Positions 12,011 to 24,840 of a stretch of 64,000 bases of DNA are shown here, piece after piece. Location of the stretch: positions 1,359,834,393-1,359,898,392 of the forward strand of contig OY728130.1 of the NCBI GenBank assembly GCA_963277665.1, in the 5' to 3' direction. The notes under the pieces are model-generated. The model was not told the DNA's origin. It did no database searches and saw only the letters and a list, made by a program, of their open reading frames with translations. Position 1 is the stretch's first letter. Every line of letters starts with the position of its first letter. Both the position numbers and the translations under genes were made by a program. The DNA comes from Viscum album. Taxonomy: Eukaryota; Streptophyta; Magnoliopsida; Santalales; Viscaceae.

Positions 12011-12429
12011 TTCATTTCATTTGCGTCAAGGCTCTATGGGATACGGAATCTCACACTTACTCAGCACCTGGCTCGAAAAATATTTAATATAATATTCCAA
12101 GGTGTTAACATGGATTTTAACCTTAGAAAAAACCTTAAAATATTTATTAAGTTCATTTCATTGGAAATCTATATTTTCTAATAAAAATACTTATAAATTA
12201 TCAACAATATGGATTTTATTATCTTTTATAGAATCAAGATATTATAATTATACCCCTCTATTAACTTCTTGTCCTCGAGAAGTATCTATAGTAATCTTTC
12301 TCAAAAAGATCATGCTAATAAAATCAATCATTATACTTGTGTTCTCATGTTTCCTTCTAGATCCATCCATGCTACCACAAAATATGAACTAGTGGTACCA
12401 TATTTACTCGCAACACCTTATCTATTCAA

Positions 12430-14420
12430 TCTATGATCAACCTTAGATGATCCTTATAAGATTCATTGGTCTCTATCCCGACATCCTCATAATAAAAAAT
12501 ATGTGTAGGTTCAGGTTTGTACCTCTAAAGTTATGACACATGGAAGATTTATTGCGTATCACGATAGTGAGAAGGGTGGTATAGACAACATGAAATTTTC
12601 TTAATCTACTCAGTGACCTAAAATGGTCTAAAACAACATGGTAATATCTTACCATGCTTCCCTAGATGTCTCTTCCCTAACCAATGAGTCACTCTCATGA
12701 AAACCTAATCTCCCACAACAAAATCATAAGGTATCCTCCTATGGTATGCATATAATCATTGTCCACATTGAGTGGTGATCAACCTCTTCACAATATGATT
12801 CACTCACTTGGAGGCCTCCTGAACCAAAATGGGCCTACAACTATTTCCTCACCTATCGCATTCCAGCATGAAATGATCTAAATGATCTCACATTAAGATC
12901 TTCATAATGTTCCATATGAATCAAATCCTAGTAACTATTATTTAAAGTGAAATAATTCATGGCTACATGAACATTACACTATCCATTGAAGTCTAGCATG
13001 CAAGATCAAATAATATCCTCCAATATGTGTATTTTTTGCTTATAATATTTGTTATTTTGAGGATAGTATGCCATTATCAATACTATGTAAGTACCTATGG
13101 ATGTTTTCAAGCCATTCCAAAAATGTAACATAAAATGGGTACATAAATATAATTCCTCTATTTCATATTTTTGTCCCCATAAGTGTAGATATAACGATGC
13201 TCGGTTGTTATATATTAAGAACAAATATCTCACCAATGAGATAGTATCCCTAACACTTCATAGCATGGACCATGGTTTCCAGATCGATGTCATGTGTAGG
13301 GTAGTTCATCATAGGGGATCGTATCAGAGGAGACCCATAAGATACTACATACTCTCTACGCATCATCCCCACACCCAATCCAGTGCCTATTGCAACACAG
13401 TACACTATATAACCAATCCAAATCTCAGGGAGTGACAGTACATGAGCTATTAAAAATCTTCTCTTAATTTCAAGGAACCCCTCTTTTTACTGTCCTGGCC
13501 ATTATAATTTTAATCACTTTTTTCAATGATATCAAGGGTGCTGGTAATTAAGAGAATTTCTTGATAAACTATCAGTAATTTCCTACAAAACCTAGAAATA
13601 TCATAATCTTAAACATGTGGAGATGTTTACAGGATATGACCACCTCAAAATTCTCGGGGTATACAGATATATTGATCTCATACAACACATATCTTAGGAA
13701 ATTCACCTCTAAAATCTAGTATTCATACTTAGATGGCTTGAAATAAAGCTTGTGTGATCAAAGAGTACTCAGTAATATATATAGGTTCCTAGCATAATTA
13801 TCTTTTTTCAGTGAGTATATAAGGATTTCTTTTGATGAACACTAGGAAAAATGAGTCATGGTATGGATAGAAGGTCTTGTTTATGAGGGATATGAAAACT
13901 ATCGGTGTGTTCTTTATCCCAAACGATATTACCAAGTAATCATACATTTCATACATTCTCTAAAATTCTATCTTCAGAATATCCTCCTCTCTAACTCGCA
14001 ACTGGTGATAGCTGGATCTAAGATCAATCAGGGAGAACCACTGAGCTCCCTACAGCTGATTGAGAATATCATAATTCATGGAAATTGATATCAATTCATG
14101 ACCATCACCTGGTTTATATTCATGTAAACAATACATATTTGATATCTATTTTCTGCCTTCTTATAAAATAATAGAGGTGAACCCCATGGTGAATTTCAAA
14201 CCTTTATAAACCTTTTCCTATCCATGTTATCTAGTATAACCTTGAGCTATTTTAGCTCAGTTGGTGTCATGCAATATAGGGTATCTAAATAGATATCCAC
14301 CCACCAGAGATCCTTTTAACTTAACCCACTAATCCTTCATATTTTGTACTAGGTAAAAGATCCACAATATTTTCAACCCATTACTCAACATAATGGGGGC
14401 CTATAGTGACTTGAAAGGAT
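12430..14420 (-). pseudogene. Decayed chromovirus pol (RT and integrase, RNase H deleted)
   Basis: Minus-strand peptides follow Del/Tekay pol order. RT at about 13.5-14.4 kb: GAQWFSLIDLRSSYHQLRV (family '[18 protein letters not shown]'), then DYLVISFGIKNTP (family 'EFLVMSFGLTNAP') and FLVFIKRN in place of the catalytic VVFIDD block. Integrase core at about 13.0-13.24 kb: FWNGLKTSIGTYIV and QKIHILEDI (family 'FWK.LQ..LGT', 'RTIQTLEDM'). Integrase tail at 12.43-12.86 kb: HLGKHGKILP (family 'FGKRGKLSP'). RT end to integrase core spans about 0.43 kb here against about 1.2 kb in the intact element, so RNase H and the integrase N-terminus are missing. Many stops; dead. The 231-bp open stretch at 13006-13236 (minus) is a real integrase fragment. 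Confidence 0.8.
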
Positions 14421-15305
14421 GAAGAATTATATAGTGGAATTAAGGTAATATTTGAACATAGTAATGAACTCCTATTCCTTGGACATGAACTATTAGAATG
14501 TCTTCTGGGTGAAGTGGCCCTACTAAAAATACCACAGATAAGGTGTGGGAGAAATCTAAACTTAATTCTTCTACATGTCCACTGGTAATGGTGAAAACTC
14601 CTTCCTTACAAAAGTATTTCATCCATCTTCCCATGTAGTTCTATAAGACTACATCATTGAGACATGTTTTGTGTCATGAATGAAAAAACTTAAGAAAATA
14701 GATATAGTCATTTGGTTAAACCTTAATCAATCTATGGGATCAAAAAAAAATCTCTTAACCATTTTATAATACCAAGCAAAGTTTTCATATAATTCTACCC
14801 TTAACAAATGATATACCCCTCCTAGAACTTACACTTTTTCATCTTTGTTCATTAGTAACAATCATTATATATATACTAACACAACATAAACCTTTAATTG
14901 ACTAATCAATGATATTAAATATATATCACAATAGCCTGGAACAAATATATCACACCAGCTGAAACTATCATGAATATATAGAATTAATCTGGTCATTTAA
15001 TTTATGAACTACTATGTAGAGGAAAAAAACACACACACATATATATATGTGGGATGCGAACATAAATTCTTATTCATGATTCATGAAGGCAATAATAATC
15101 TTATAAATCACATATCAACATCATTTTAATCTCCCAAGGTGAATTTAATCAATGGTAAAAACAAAACATAATTTCCCAATTATGGAAACTCATATGTACA
15201 CTTTGTAGTGTTGTCCATGCACAGGAATAGTTCCCCTTCCTGAGTCCCAAACTTTCTCTATCATATCTAAACTATCTCAAACAAAATAAAGTGAAGAACA
15301 TGTTA
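14421..15305. other. Remnant between chromovirus pol and PBS; gag not readable
   Basis: A complete element would have about 1.5 kb of gag and protease here. Only about 0.9 kb is present, and I could not read a capsid or zinc-knuckle block. A 64-residue minus-strand ORF at 14440-14634 matches nothing I recognise. Gag is probably largely deleted. Confidence 0.35.
15026..15049. repeat. Microsatellite (CA)n(TA)n
   Basis: A short A run is followed by ACACACACACA and ATATATATAT. It is a simple repeat with no sign of function. Confidence 0.9.
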
Positions 15306-15307
15306 GT

Positions 15308-15333
15308 TAGTAACCAAATTCTATGATACCATT
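15308..15333 (-). other. Possible chromovirus primer binding site remnant
   Basis: The minus strand reads TGGTATCATAGAATTTGGTT, matching the first 8 bases of the iMet-tRNA site TGGTATCAGAGC and keeping the TTTGGTT that often follows. Tat-type gag is readable only 230 bp farther right, so the expected 5' LTR is not here in full. The element was either truncated at this point or the match is chance. Confidence 0.35.
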
Positions 15334-15559
15334 TTAAAACATTCTGGCTCTGACCTTGTGATTTGGGTTAGGATATTATAAATATGATATATTTTGGGGT
15401 CTTCTTCTAATTTAGGGGGTATTAAATCACTAAGAGTGTATACTAGTTTCAGAACTAGTGGTAGATCTTGATTCCTTTAACATTGAATAAATCATTTAAT
15501 CTAATACTTGGAAGAATTTAATGTTGATGGTCGAACTGGAGATGATTTTTTGATCATAA

Positions 15560-16640
15560 GAGGTGAGGGTTGATTCAACTGAGTGTAGATAATTCCCTGG
15601 TAATTATTTACTGACTTGTGATCTAACCAATCATCATGATTATATAAAAAATGACTAAAATACTATATCTATTCACTGGTGTCTTCATCATTACTATCAA
15701 TATTGGTGAAGGTGCACATAAATTACACCGATGAATCAACAAACTCAACCATACCATGGTCTACCTAGTCTCCAATTTAGTCCTTGAATGAAAGAACTAT
15801 TTTATGTTGTTTAAAAGGATCTTGTTGTAGGGATAGTAGTTAGTGAAATTATTTATCACATACTCTTACGGACTTCTAGTCTCCATTAATTTCAAAAGAT
15901 TATTCTCTACTTCAAAGTGAATGTAGCCTGGGAATTTCTCATCCTTGAAGAAGTAGACCTTACTCTTTCATTTTTCAAAGGAAACCCCAGGCACCTAGAT
16001 CTGATGTGGTTCTTGGTCTGAATTCTCAAAGTGGGGTTGTGTTTGGAAAATATTATCCAATGGGGGAGCATAAAGTCATAATGGATATGTTTGTATAGTG
16101 GTAGTTGTATCTTCTCCCACAAGGTTCTTTCTTGTAGTTGAAGTTAGTAAGGGTAATGTTCATTGTTTGATCCACAGAATGAATTATTCCTATCACATAG
16201 ATATATTAGTTAAATCCTAAGATCATCCAATATACATTCTAGAGATGTGGGTATAAATAATCACATCTCCAAAATTTTCCACACACATCCCCAATATCTA
16301 TTTTTGAGAAATATACACGTTGATGGAGTATGTCAGTCCCTTCCATCATGTGATGATATCATCAACTCGCTCATTATCCCATAATTTTATCTGAAAAAGT
16401 CCATTGTAATTATTGTATACAAGTTGGAGCTGAACTAGTAGAGGAAATGCCTAATGAGATCATCCCAGTTAGAAAAGACCCTATGGCCAACTGACTATAC
16501 TAGAAAAATGTATGGTTTTCTAGGGTTCTAGAAAAAAACATCTGATTTTAGTACCCTTCTACTACTCAAGGGTTCTTATCAATAAAACATACTAAGAGGA
16601 AAATTGGTCTATATTTTATTCCAGCTCACCTGTACAATTT
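15560..16640 (-). pseudogene. Tat-type Ty3/gypsy gag fragment
   Basis: On the minus strand, SNWDDLIRHFLYQFSS (one stop inside) followed by VDDIITWWKGLTYSINV (frame shifted) matches the gag core 'SW.DL...FL..F' and 'V.DYI.RWR.LS' of non-chromovirus gypsy elements. Farther on, NNLLKLMETRSP and NYYPYNKILSHF match the Tat gag tail 'LLKLPE.RRPEE......NYCPYHRI.GH'. This is the capsid and C-terminal knuckle-like part. Stops and frameshifts are frequent. The 71-residue open stretch at 15907-16122 overlaps the region but in another frame. With the protease at 7.1-7.6 kb it probably forms one element split by the chromovirus insertion. Confidence 0.65.
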
Positions 16641-19370
16641 AATAGGTAAAATATATAGTTACTACAGTTTCAGGGTTGAGGAGTATGATCTACCCATGCT
16701 AGATACAACTTAATTTTAGGTTTTATTGAGAAAAATTGTGTATGTTTAGGTTGAATATGACTTGAGAAATCATTTATCCCCACATAAAATGGAGTTTTAG
16801 TATGATTAGACCCTCTGAATGATCAATTATCTCACACAACTGAACGGAAATTTTCCAAATGCGAAATTCATGATGGTCGGTTGGGAAAGGAACCATGGAA
16901 AAGATCATAGTTTTCCTCTATTTGGTAAATCTACAAAACTCTATCCTGATCAGATGGTTGGGATTGGGTTCCTTAGCCTAGGATGGTCTAACAAGGAGAA
17001 ATGATTGTTGAGACTCTTCCAGGGTAAAGTCCGGACCCTCGCTGACCTCTTCCCGCTATAGGTATTGTTTTCTAAAATTTTTAGTAGTGGGCCTCTTATA
17101 ATTATCAAGCCCATAGAGTAAGGTGTCCATTATAGAATCGTGTTTAGTATTTGGTATAGTCTTAAATTGACTAATAGGATTACAAACTCTTGTTTCTTTT
17201 TCAAGGTGTTGATAAATAATTAGAATCACCTTAGTTGGACTCCCGAGACCCAACATATATCTCTAATGATGTGTGAGGGAACCTATTGAGAGATCAACAT
17301 GATGTTATATTTCACCTCAGGGTGTATACTCTTCCACATTATGCCTTCCAATGAACTCAAGTTCCTATTAATCTAGGGGATTGACTATGATTAATTTCAC
17401 AATGGTGGTGGTTGGATTTCACAATCAATGGATGGATTAGCATGAAAAAATTAAAATCTATGTGAGAGAGGATAGAATTAGAGGGTATCATACTGCCAAC
17501 ATCCCTCGATATGTACTAGATAATATTCCATTTCCATGATCTCGAGAGGCATAGGGAGGATCCCAATATAGGTCTATTGAAATATTTTGTGGTGCCCATA
17601 TGAATAAGGTTGTTAATCCATATGGATCACTTCAATGTCAACCTTTTTGAACTAATGATGGAGAGACTAATTGTTTTTATGGATTCCTAAAAATTCCATA
17701 TATTGGTTCCAATGTTGAATAATTTCTCCCAAAATTTCTGGTGGAATCTTTCTTCATGATCCTTAAAAATGAACTCTAGAGTGGTAAATTATGGGGTTTT
17801 TAGTTAAAAAAACATTACTGATAACTGGTCAGTGGATAAGAATTACTACAAAAATTATTCCATATGTTCTTTTTATGGAGGGTATATCTTCTCCTGTTCT
17901 CCCCATATACATTGCTCTCTATGATAATTTGGAATTAGGAGGGGGAAGAAATGTAGATCTAATTTATTTTCAATTTTATTCTAGAAGAGGCATCACATTA
18001 TCCAATATTATACTTGAAAGAGTGAATTTCCTCTAGAGGTGGAGCTATCTTGATGACCATATCCATGTAAAATGGGGTATCCATGGCCACTTTATGGTTT
18101 GTAAGGTCACCAAATTCGTATGGTTCAATTGGGTGATATCCTTCCTTAGAGAGTTTGAAACCTCATCTGGACATATCCCTTATTTCTAATGTGGTACTGA
18201 AGAGGATAGAGATTTATGGTGTCACAAATAGATTCATGGGGATTCTTTAAAAGGAATCCAGTAAATCTTCCATATTTAATTAATTTTTTATGGATTTTTG
18301 TAACATTTGGACCTTAGTAATAAGGATAGTCATCCTCAACTAACAGGCTATTGTCCCAAGTATTGGTGGTGGATGTGGAGGCCTTTCCCTTGACTTTTCA
18401 ATTTCATCAAAACCTCAGAGTTTGAGGGTTACACAATGTGTATTCCCATGTACTTTCTTCCAGTGATGCCTTGGGAGCTCCCTAAGAATGAATCTTAGAG
18501 TTATATGGGGATTTCTTCAACACATGTCATAGTTTTCAACTCAGGTAGGGCCTCCCTAGTGGATACATATTATTAAGCCATGAGAAGAACCTTTTGATTA
18601 TTGGAATTATTTGGAATATTGAAGAATTATGTGTTATTTAGAAATATTTCTAGTAGGACCTCCATAGTGTAAGTTTTCTTCTTGGGGGGCCATCGTAATG
18701 GTTACCTAGGATACCCATGGCTTGGATAATAGACCCAACCAGCTCATTGGGTGGATGGGGTATTAGTCCCAAACTAAAAATTATATTACCCCAATGATGT
18801 ATTTGAGATGGTAAGGGATACATCGATGGTGGTAGAGACCATTGGATCTATTTCAGTGGTCTATTATTTGGTAGTATTTCCAGCCTTCCCTCGACATGGG
18901 TGTCATACATTTTGGACTAGGTTTTGTAGAGAAGGGATTAGATTGACCTACACATTTTCCTACAAGGATATCCTATGTTTTCATTGATGTTGAGGGGCAT
19001 GATCCCTCTTAGGTGACTCTAGGGTTTTGGATAAAATATGAACAACCAAGGTATACCCTACCACCTCGGTGTAGGGGGAGAGTTGTCTCAGAATTTTGGG
19101 GAGAGTATCCCCAAATAGTTTTTTGTGGTAATGGGGGGGGGGGATTGACCCATTTGTGCTCCATAAAAATGTTGGGGACATTATAGTGTTTCATACTTCA
19201 TTTTTTAATGATCTATCACCTGAGTTGGGATTAATAGATCCTCCTCATATTGATAGAAAAGCTCCATGATAACCATTTTCTGAATTATCTTTGAGGGAGA
19301 GATAGAGAGATGGAACCCAAGATTTATGGGAGGGATGTTCATTCTAGTAGAATCATAATTCTCTGTGATT
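16641..19370. other. No recognisable gene; probable 5' part of the Tat element
   Basis: This is slightly less AT-rich than its surroundings, with several 60-80 codon ORFs on both strands (for example 17056-17256 and 18981-19181 minus, 17791-18036 plus). None resembles a family I know. By position it would be the leader, an extra ORF or the 5' LTR of the Tat-type element. A run of 11 G lies at 19133-19143. Confidence 0.35.
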
Positions 19371-20939
19371 TTCGCATGATCTGATCTTAAACCCCCAAAA
19401 CTTCTGGTGTAAGGAAATTTATTATGACAACTTCTGTTTTGGATTAGTTAAAATTTCAAGGGAATTTGAAATTTTTATTTTATGGAAGGTGAAAATATTA
19501 AATTGAGTATCAAAATTTAATTTTGAGAGTCATAAAACTAGATAGTGTTGTTTTTTGATGAGTTTAAATGCTTGGGATATGTTCAAAATCATGGGTGACT
19601 CTTAAGAGATCCAGAATCCTAAGACGTTCTATTTAGTAGACATAGGCAAGGTACACGATTTGTTTAATATTTGTGAACCCTTAGGAGAAATTGTGTGGCC
19701 CTATAAGGGGTGTCACGTGATTTTTTAAACCCTGTAAGGTAGGTTGTGCGGTCATGTGAAATTTATATAGTAAATTTCATAGGTAGGATCATGGAATGTA
19801 CATGGTTTTCCAAACTGTGCACCTAGCTACACTATTAGTTCCACATAAACAATAGAACTGCATGGTTGGTGGATAGTTAGCCCAAACAATGTGGGGATAT
19901 GCCTCTTTGACATAATTATCCACATAGTTGGAGCATGGTTTTCCAAACTACATGGAAAACTAATATAACTCATTTAATAGGTAAATGATTGATTTACCCC
20001 TCCACCCTTAAGTGGTTTTCCCCATTTTTCTTTCTCTCTCACCTAGCCAGCCTCCCACGCGTGTACCACCCTTCTCCCTAATTACCTTCATGAATCTCCT
20101 TTATTTTTTTTTCTGATTAAAGAATAGTTTGCTGATTTGAAATCATATCAGTGTGTATATAACTCCTCTCCCTTATTTTTTTTCAAATAACCCACCATAT
20201 CAAATGTTAAATATCTATAAGAACTTTTTACCTATTTTTTTATTGTTTTATGTATCTTCATATTTCTCTCATTCTGACTCAAATCAAATCCCGATGTTGG
20301 ATGAGTGGGCTATCCTAAGCATGTGATTGGTGGTATATAGATTTTACCTTTAATTTTCATCGATTAATAAAATTTATAGTTGTGATGCACTCTAAAACAG
20401 TCTTGCATTGCAATAAAATTTCAAATTTCATGAAATAAATGTATAAGAGATCACCTTCATGCCCTTCAAACACCCTTCATTGGGAAAGAGGTCAAAAACA
20501 TCTAATAAAACCACCCCTTGGGTGTGTTCTTTTAAATTAATGGGTTTGTTATAAATGTCTTCATAGATTAAATAGTCTAAATAAACTCATTGTTCAGTGA
20601 TAGTGTACTATATTCTTGACATTGTGAATCAATCAAACTTATTAATTTAATTGAATTGCAAATGGTTAAATGGAATGTATTATTTCATAGTTAAATTGTT
20701 AATTATATGGACTGTATCCCTTGCCCCATTTTATAATAAAACCACTTTTGAGGTGCATTGTATTTACCGACTAGAAATGTGATGTAGTTTAATTAATTAA
20801 AAATAAATCATGTTATATCATTATATTACTCCTATGCTATGGTGGGGTGATAGAACCACCTTTATAGGTTAGTTTCCTTCTTTCAAAAAATTGAAAATAT
20901 TGGATACTAACATGAACCATATATTTAATTGGTTTAATT

Positions 20940-21240
20940 CTTCTTATATGTGATTATGGGAATGGTATCCCTGATATCATGATTGATAGGTATGGAACCC
21001 TAGGCATGGAGACCCTTATGTTATGATACCCAGGCATGGAATCCTTGGGTATGTAATCAAAGATATTAAGATACTCAAGAATGATGTTCCTAGGATTGAA
21101 ATCCCAAATATTATGATTCTTGGGAACGATGTCCATAGTAATGCCTCCTCTTATATTATGTTACTTTCTCTTAGAATCCATGGGAATGATGTCCTTTATT
21201 TTTATTCATCTTTGAAAATTGGGCATGACATCCCTTATTA
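20940..21240. repeat. Minisatellite of about 44 bp (copy A)
   Basis: Units carry TATTATGAT followed by a 'CTTGGGAA(T/C)GATGTCC' block. The same repeat occurs at the same place in copy B. It accounts for the repetitive short ORFs at 20954-21136 and 21023-21241, which are not genes. Confidence 0.75.
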
Positions 21241-21303
21241 AAATGTGAAACTGTTTTTATTATTGTTCAGAAACCTGATTTTTAATCATTGAGTCATTTA
21301 TTG

Positions 21304-21356
21304 TGTATATATATATCAATAAATTAGTGTCTATGTATATATATATATATATATGT
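21304..21356. repeat. Microsatellite (TA)n
   Basis: Two TA runs, the second about 20 bp long, are separated by a short unique stretch. Ordinary simple repeat. Confidence 0.9.
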
Positions 21357-22029
21357 GATGAAACTTATTTAAATACATTTTCAGCTCAGTCTGAAATTGG
21401 TACGATCAACCAGGGTTCTTGTAGAAACCTTATCTGACATGTTTTCATTTACATTAATTCAATTCCTTACTTTCATTACACTTTCATGATATGGTATTTT
21501 GTACTTTTAGACTAGATACGATTTATACACCATTTTTGGTTCCCTATTGATTATATCTTACACCCTGTTCGGGCTTCGAATTGGTACCCCAATATATTAT
21601 CTCCTAACTGTAGGTTAGGACAATGGATTATGTTGTGTGTTGTTATGCTTATACATGGGATATCGAGAGAACAGGACTAAGGAAAAGCTCACGATGATCA
21701 TTGATATATCCTTTAGTTGATTTTTTTTCTTTTCTTTTTTTACTGTATCACTTGTTGTATTTCTATAGATTGTATATTTTATAAGGTTCATGCATTTTCA
21801 TTTATTGATTTATTATTATTTGCCAGTTGTTATTATATTCTGCTAATATTAAATTATTATTTCTTCCATTGTATTTATTTCTGATCCATAGGGTATTGTA
21901 TCCCCATTGTACCACCTTTATACCATGCTTCTAGTTGAAAACCTCTGGCATATGTGGAGGTGCGCTTGACGCCATGTGACTGAATAGATTGATGCACAAT
22001 TTTAATTTCTCATGGGTCGATATTTTACA

Positions 22030-23621
22030 AATAATATCATAAGTGTTTCTTTTTTGTTAGTATTACTATTTTGGGATGGTAGATAAGAGACTGTAAAAGT
22101 TTCATCACTTGGTAAATATCTGGACTTTCTATCTGGCCAACCCACTCACGAGGTAAAGATCAAGTTACTAGTGATGCACTGTTGTTCATGTTGATAGATC
22201 TTATAGTTGATTGATATTTCACCATTAATGATTTTTTACTTCTCTTTGTTATTGATTTTATAGATTTTCTTCTTGGCCGGGTACTGAAAACAACTATCAC
22301 TACACGAATCATTTTAGGAACATATATATCCACATTCCATAAAAATTCCAAGCCATGTATAATATATTTTATAAATATCTTATTATGGTCCATGTTATCT
22401 ACATACCATGTTTAGATAATTATTCAAAATGATTAGATGTATACCATGATTTTGTGATTACTCAACAAACATATATGTGTAATTTGATTCTATCCTTTCT
22501 TTCTACATGATTGTAATTTCATTCTTATATGATATAATTTACTATTATATTTTTATAAAACAATTAGTTCTTAAAGTTTATGCATCAACCTAAATGGTGT
22601 TTTCTTGTATAGCTTGATGGTGGCATATTAGTTAACCAATTATAAACTATTAGGGCTATGGACCATTGATTTAATGGTATAAAAAATTATGTTTTTGATT
22701 AAATGGGTGCCACTAACAATTTATAAAGTGTACATGCAATTATAATATGGGAAGGGTAAAATATATAATCAAACCATTATACATGAACTCAAAATATTTG
22801 AGACCAAACATAAAAATATGGTTTTAGTTACATGAATAACAATAGTAACGTATATAGTAATGTACCTCTATAAAATGGGAATAATTATACATATAAGAAG
22901 ACAATGATGATTATATGTATATGCTAAAATGGATTTATTATAGAAAATGGTTTCATTTATACAGGATTTTACCTCAATCATTTGGTCATGATGACCCGTA
23001 TGACTAAACTTATAAATGTACAAATGGACCCAAGTAAGTAAGTTGGGGCTTGTTTTTATGATATAACTAAATTAGGGTCATTTTAAAACATTAATGAAAT
23101 AACTATAAATGATTTTTATTTAAATTGGATGCCAATTGTAATTTATAGGGAATTGAATCCATATATTGGGATTGGATTCCCATATAATTGATCCCATATT
23201 GACAAGATAAAACCCTGGTAGGTCACCTTATTCTTTATATTATTTGGTATTTAACCCCATATGGGAATTATTATACTATTCGGATAGCAATTTAATGTGT
23301 CTGAAGGTGATTTTATAGTGTTACATATAAATTTATTGTTACATCTTATTTAACTGATCCTCTATTTCTTGATATAATCTTATTTCTCTACCATTGACCC
23401 CTATTATAAAGATGTTTTGGTTAATTAAAATTTCAATTCCAGTCTAAATATAATTTTCTTCTATATCTTGGAATGTACATTTTCTTTAACTAGACCTATT
23501 TTTGAGAAAAATGTAGCTGAGTAAATGGTTAAATAAAAATTACAAGACAATTTCACAACCATGCTTCATGGTGATGTCCAAATAAAGTATTATGTACAAT
23601 TATTTATAAAAATGGTACTTA
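22030..23621. other. AT-rich internal sequence left of the Del insertion
   Basis: After the PBS-like site at 22032-22043 I see no readable gag on the plus strand and nothing on the minus strand. A 77-codon minus ORF at 22160-22393 resembles nothing I know. If copies A and B are one element, this is its leader or a heavily decayed gag. Confidence 0.35.
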
Positions 23622-23626
23622 ATGTC
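23622..23626. repeat. Target site duplication, left (ATGTC)
   Basis: The five bases immediately before the 5' LTR are ATGTC, identical to 35442-35446 just after the 3' LTR. Ty3/gypsy integrases typically duplicate 5 bp. This proves a single insertion event with both ends intact. Confidence 0.95.
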
Positions 23627-24832
23627 TGTAACACCCCAAGCTTCCACGGTACGTTTCCCTTCGAATAATGCGATAGCGTGTGTTGTACGCAACTTCGAGT
23701 TCTAACACACACCACAACTAATTAAACTAGCCATTGTGAATAGTAATACCTACTTTTTGAAATCATATATATTTTATATTTCAAAATGGACTTCATTTTT
23801 GGATTCAGAATATTGAAATTAGCCTAGGGTGAAATTTTGGTACTTTTCGGATAACTTATATTTTGATGAATAGTGAAAATTACTAAATTTTAATTAAAAT
23901 CAACTTTTTTAATCAAAATAATTAATATGGATAAATTATGAATTTGAGTGGTTTTAAAGTATATTTAGAATATATTTTTACCATTTAATTTAATGTTTGT
24001 CATTGGATATAATTTCACAATTAAACCAGACATAAACAAGTGTCAATCTTTTGATAGTTATTATCTCTTAAAAACACGCTTTTTATTTTAACAACTGGAA
24101 TTAATTTTACATTAATTTCTGCCACTTCTGTGTTTTGAATTTGGAAAAATGGATTCCATATTTGGAATCAGGATGTCCAAATTGTGTAAATAGTTAACTT
24201 TTATTTTTAGACATTTTGAATAATTACTGTGGTAAATATTTTATTTACTATGGTTAAGGAAAAATCCGGTAAATAAGGGTTAACAAATAATATTATAATA
24301 ATACAAAATTACCCAAAAACGTGTCCTAACCTTATTGGTGGACACATACCCGACCATGGGAATCCTTGGGTCGATTTGAGGACCCCTTGGAGCCACTTGT
24401 GTGTGGTAGGGACACATTATATTAATAAAGTTAAAATAAAAATAAAAATGGCCTAAGATTACATCTTTTAGAAGAACAATTTTTACATAGGGATATACAT
24501 GTTGGATTTTCGATTATAAATATTCATTAGAAAGATAAAAAGATTTCCTACATAATGATATTTTATTTATAATTTTTAGACATCAAATAATTTAAATTAG
24601 TAACGACACAATAATGATGCAATGTTTACCTCATTAATAAATCATTTAAATAAATAAGATTATAATGATTAAAATATTATCTAAAACCTGTCCAATTCAT
24701 ATTGGTTGATGTTATTTAGAAAAGGAGTCATCGTATATTCGACCTCAATGATTTTTGGACCATTATAAACCGAATATAATTATATTATAAAGTAATACTT
24801 TCACTCTTTCCTAAAGAGCCCCTCCTCTCCCT

Positions 24833-24840
24833 TATAAAAG
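24833..24840 (+). promoter_or_regulatory. TATA box of the 5' LTR
   Basis: TATAAAAG lies in a CT-rich setting (CCCTCCTCTCCCT before it, CACTTCTACTCATTCC after it), which is typical of plant Pol II core promoters. Transcription should start about 25-35 bp downstream, near 24865, defining the U3/R border. Confidence 0.75.

Larger units (their letters stand above)
8450..12111 (-). repeat. Probable 3' LTR of a minus-strand chromovirus
   Basis: The right edge is suggested by plus-strand GGTGTTAACA at 12101-12110, the complement of a TGTTAACACC start like the TGTAACACC start of the intact element. It lies about 320 bp beyond the last readable pol residues. On the minus strand, TACTCACACCCC (near 8.76 kb) recalls the GAGCTCACCCC block in the U5 part of the intact element's LTR. 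The left edge is not resolved. The region contains the repeats listed separately. A length of about 3.6 kb would fit a Tekay-type LTR (3.4 kb in the intact copy). Confidence 0.4.
19380..22029 (+). repeat. Diverged LTR-like copy A (candidate 5' LTR)
   Basis: It is collinear with 38520-41173 at a nearly constant offset of 19080-19145 bp. Both copies share GTTTTGGA-TTA-TTAAAATTTCAA (19435/38515), a TTATAATAAAACCAC block (20731/39811), the TAGTTTAATTAATTAAAAA block and a GGTTAGGAC block. Copy A ends in TTTTACA at 22029. It is followed after two bases by TAATATCATAAG, matching 8 of 12 positions of the PBS at the same two-base spacing as the intact element (TGGTATCAGAGG). That makes it the best candidate for a 5' LTR whose internal region now holds the intact Del element. 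The first 100-150 bp seen in copy B appear missing or unalignable here. Confidence 0.5.

Noticed and set aside
13097..13435. 112-codon plus-strand ORF, the longest outside the Del element
   Set aside because: It lies antisense to the decayed chromovirus integrase (minus strand), whose conserved blocks read in the opposite direction. It is a shadow.
13858..14088. 76-codon plus-strand ORF
   Set aside because: Antisense to the clearly readable RT block IDLRSSYHQLRV of the chromovirus remnant.
19133..19143. Run of 11 G
   Set aside because: Isolated homopolymer; no repeated G-tracts for a quadruplex and no gene context.
20954..21241. Overlapping repetitive ORFs
   Set aside because: Same cause: the minisatellite in LTR copy A.
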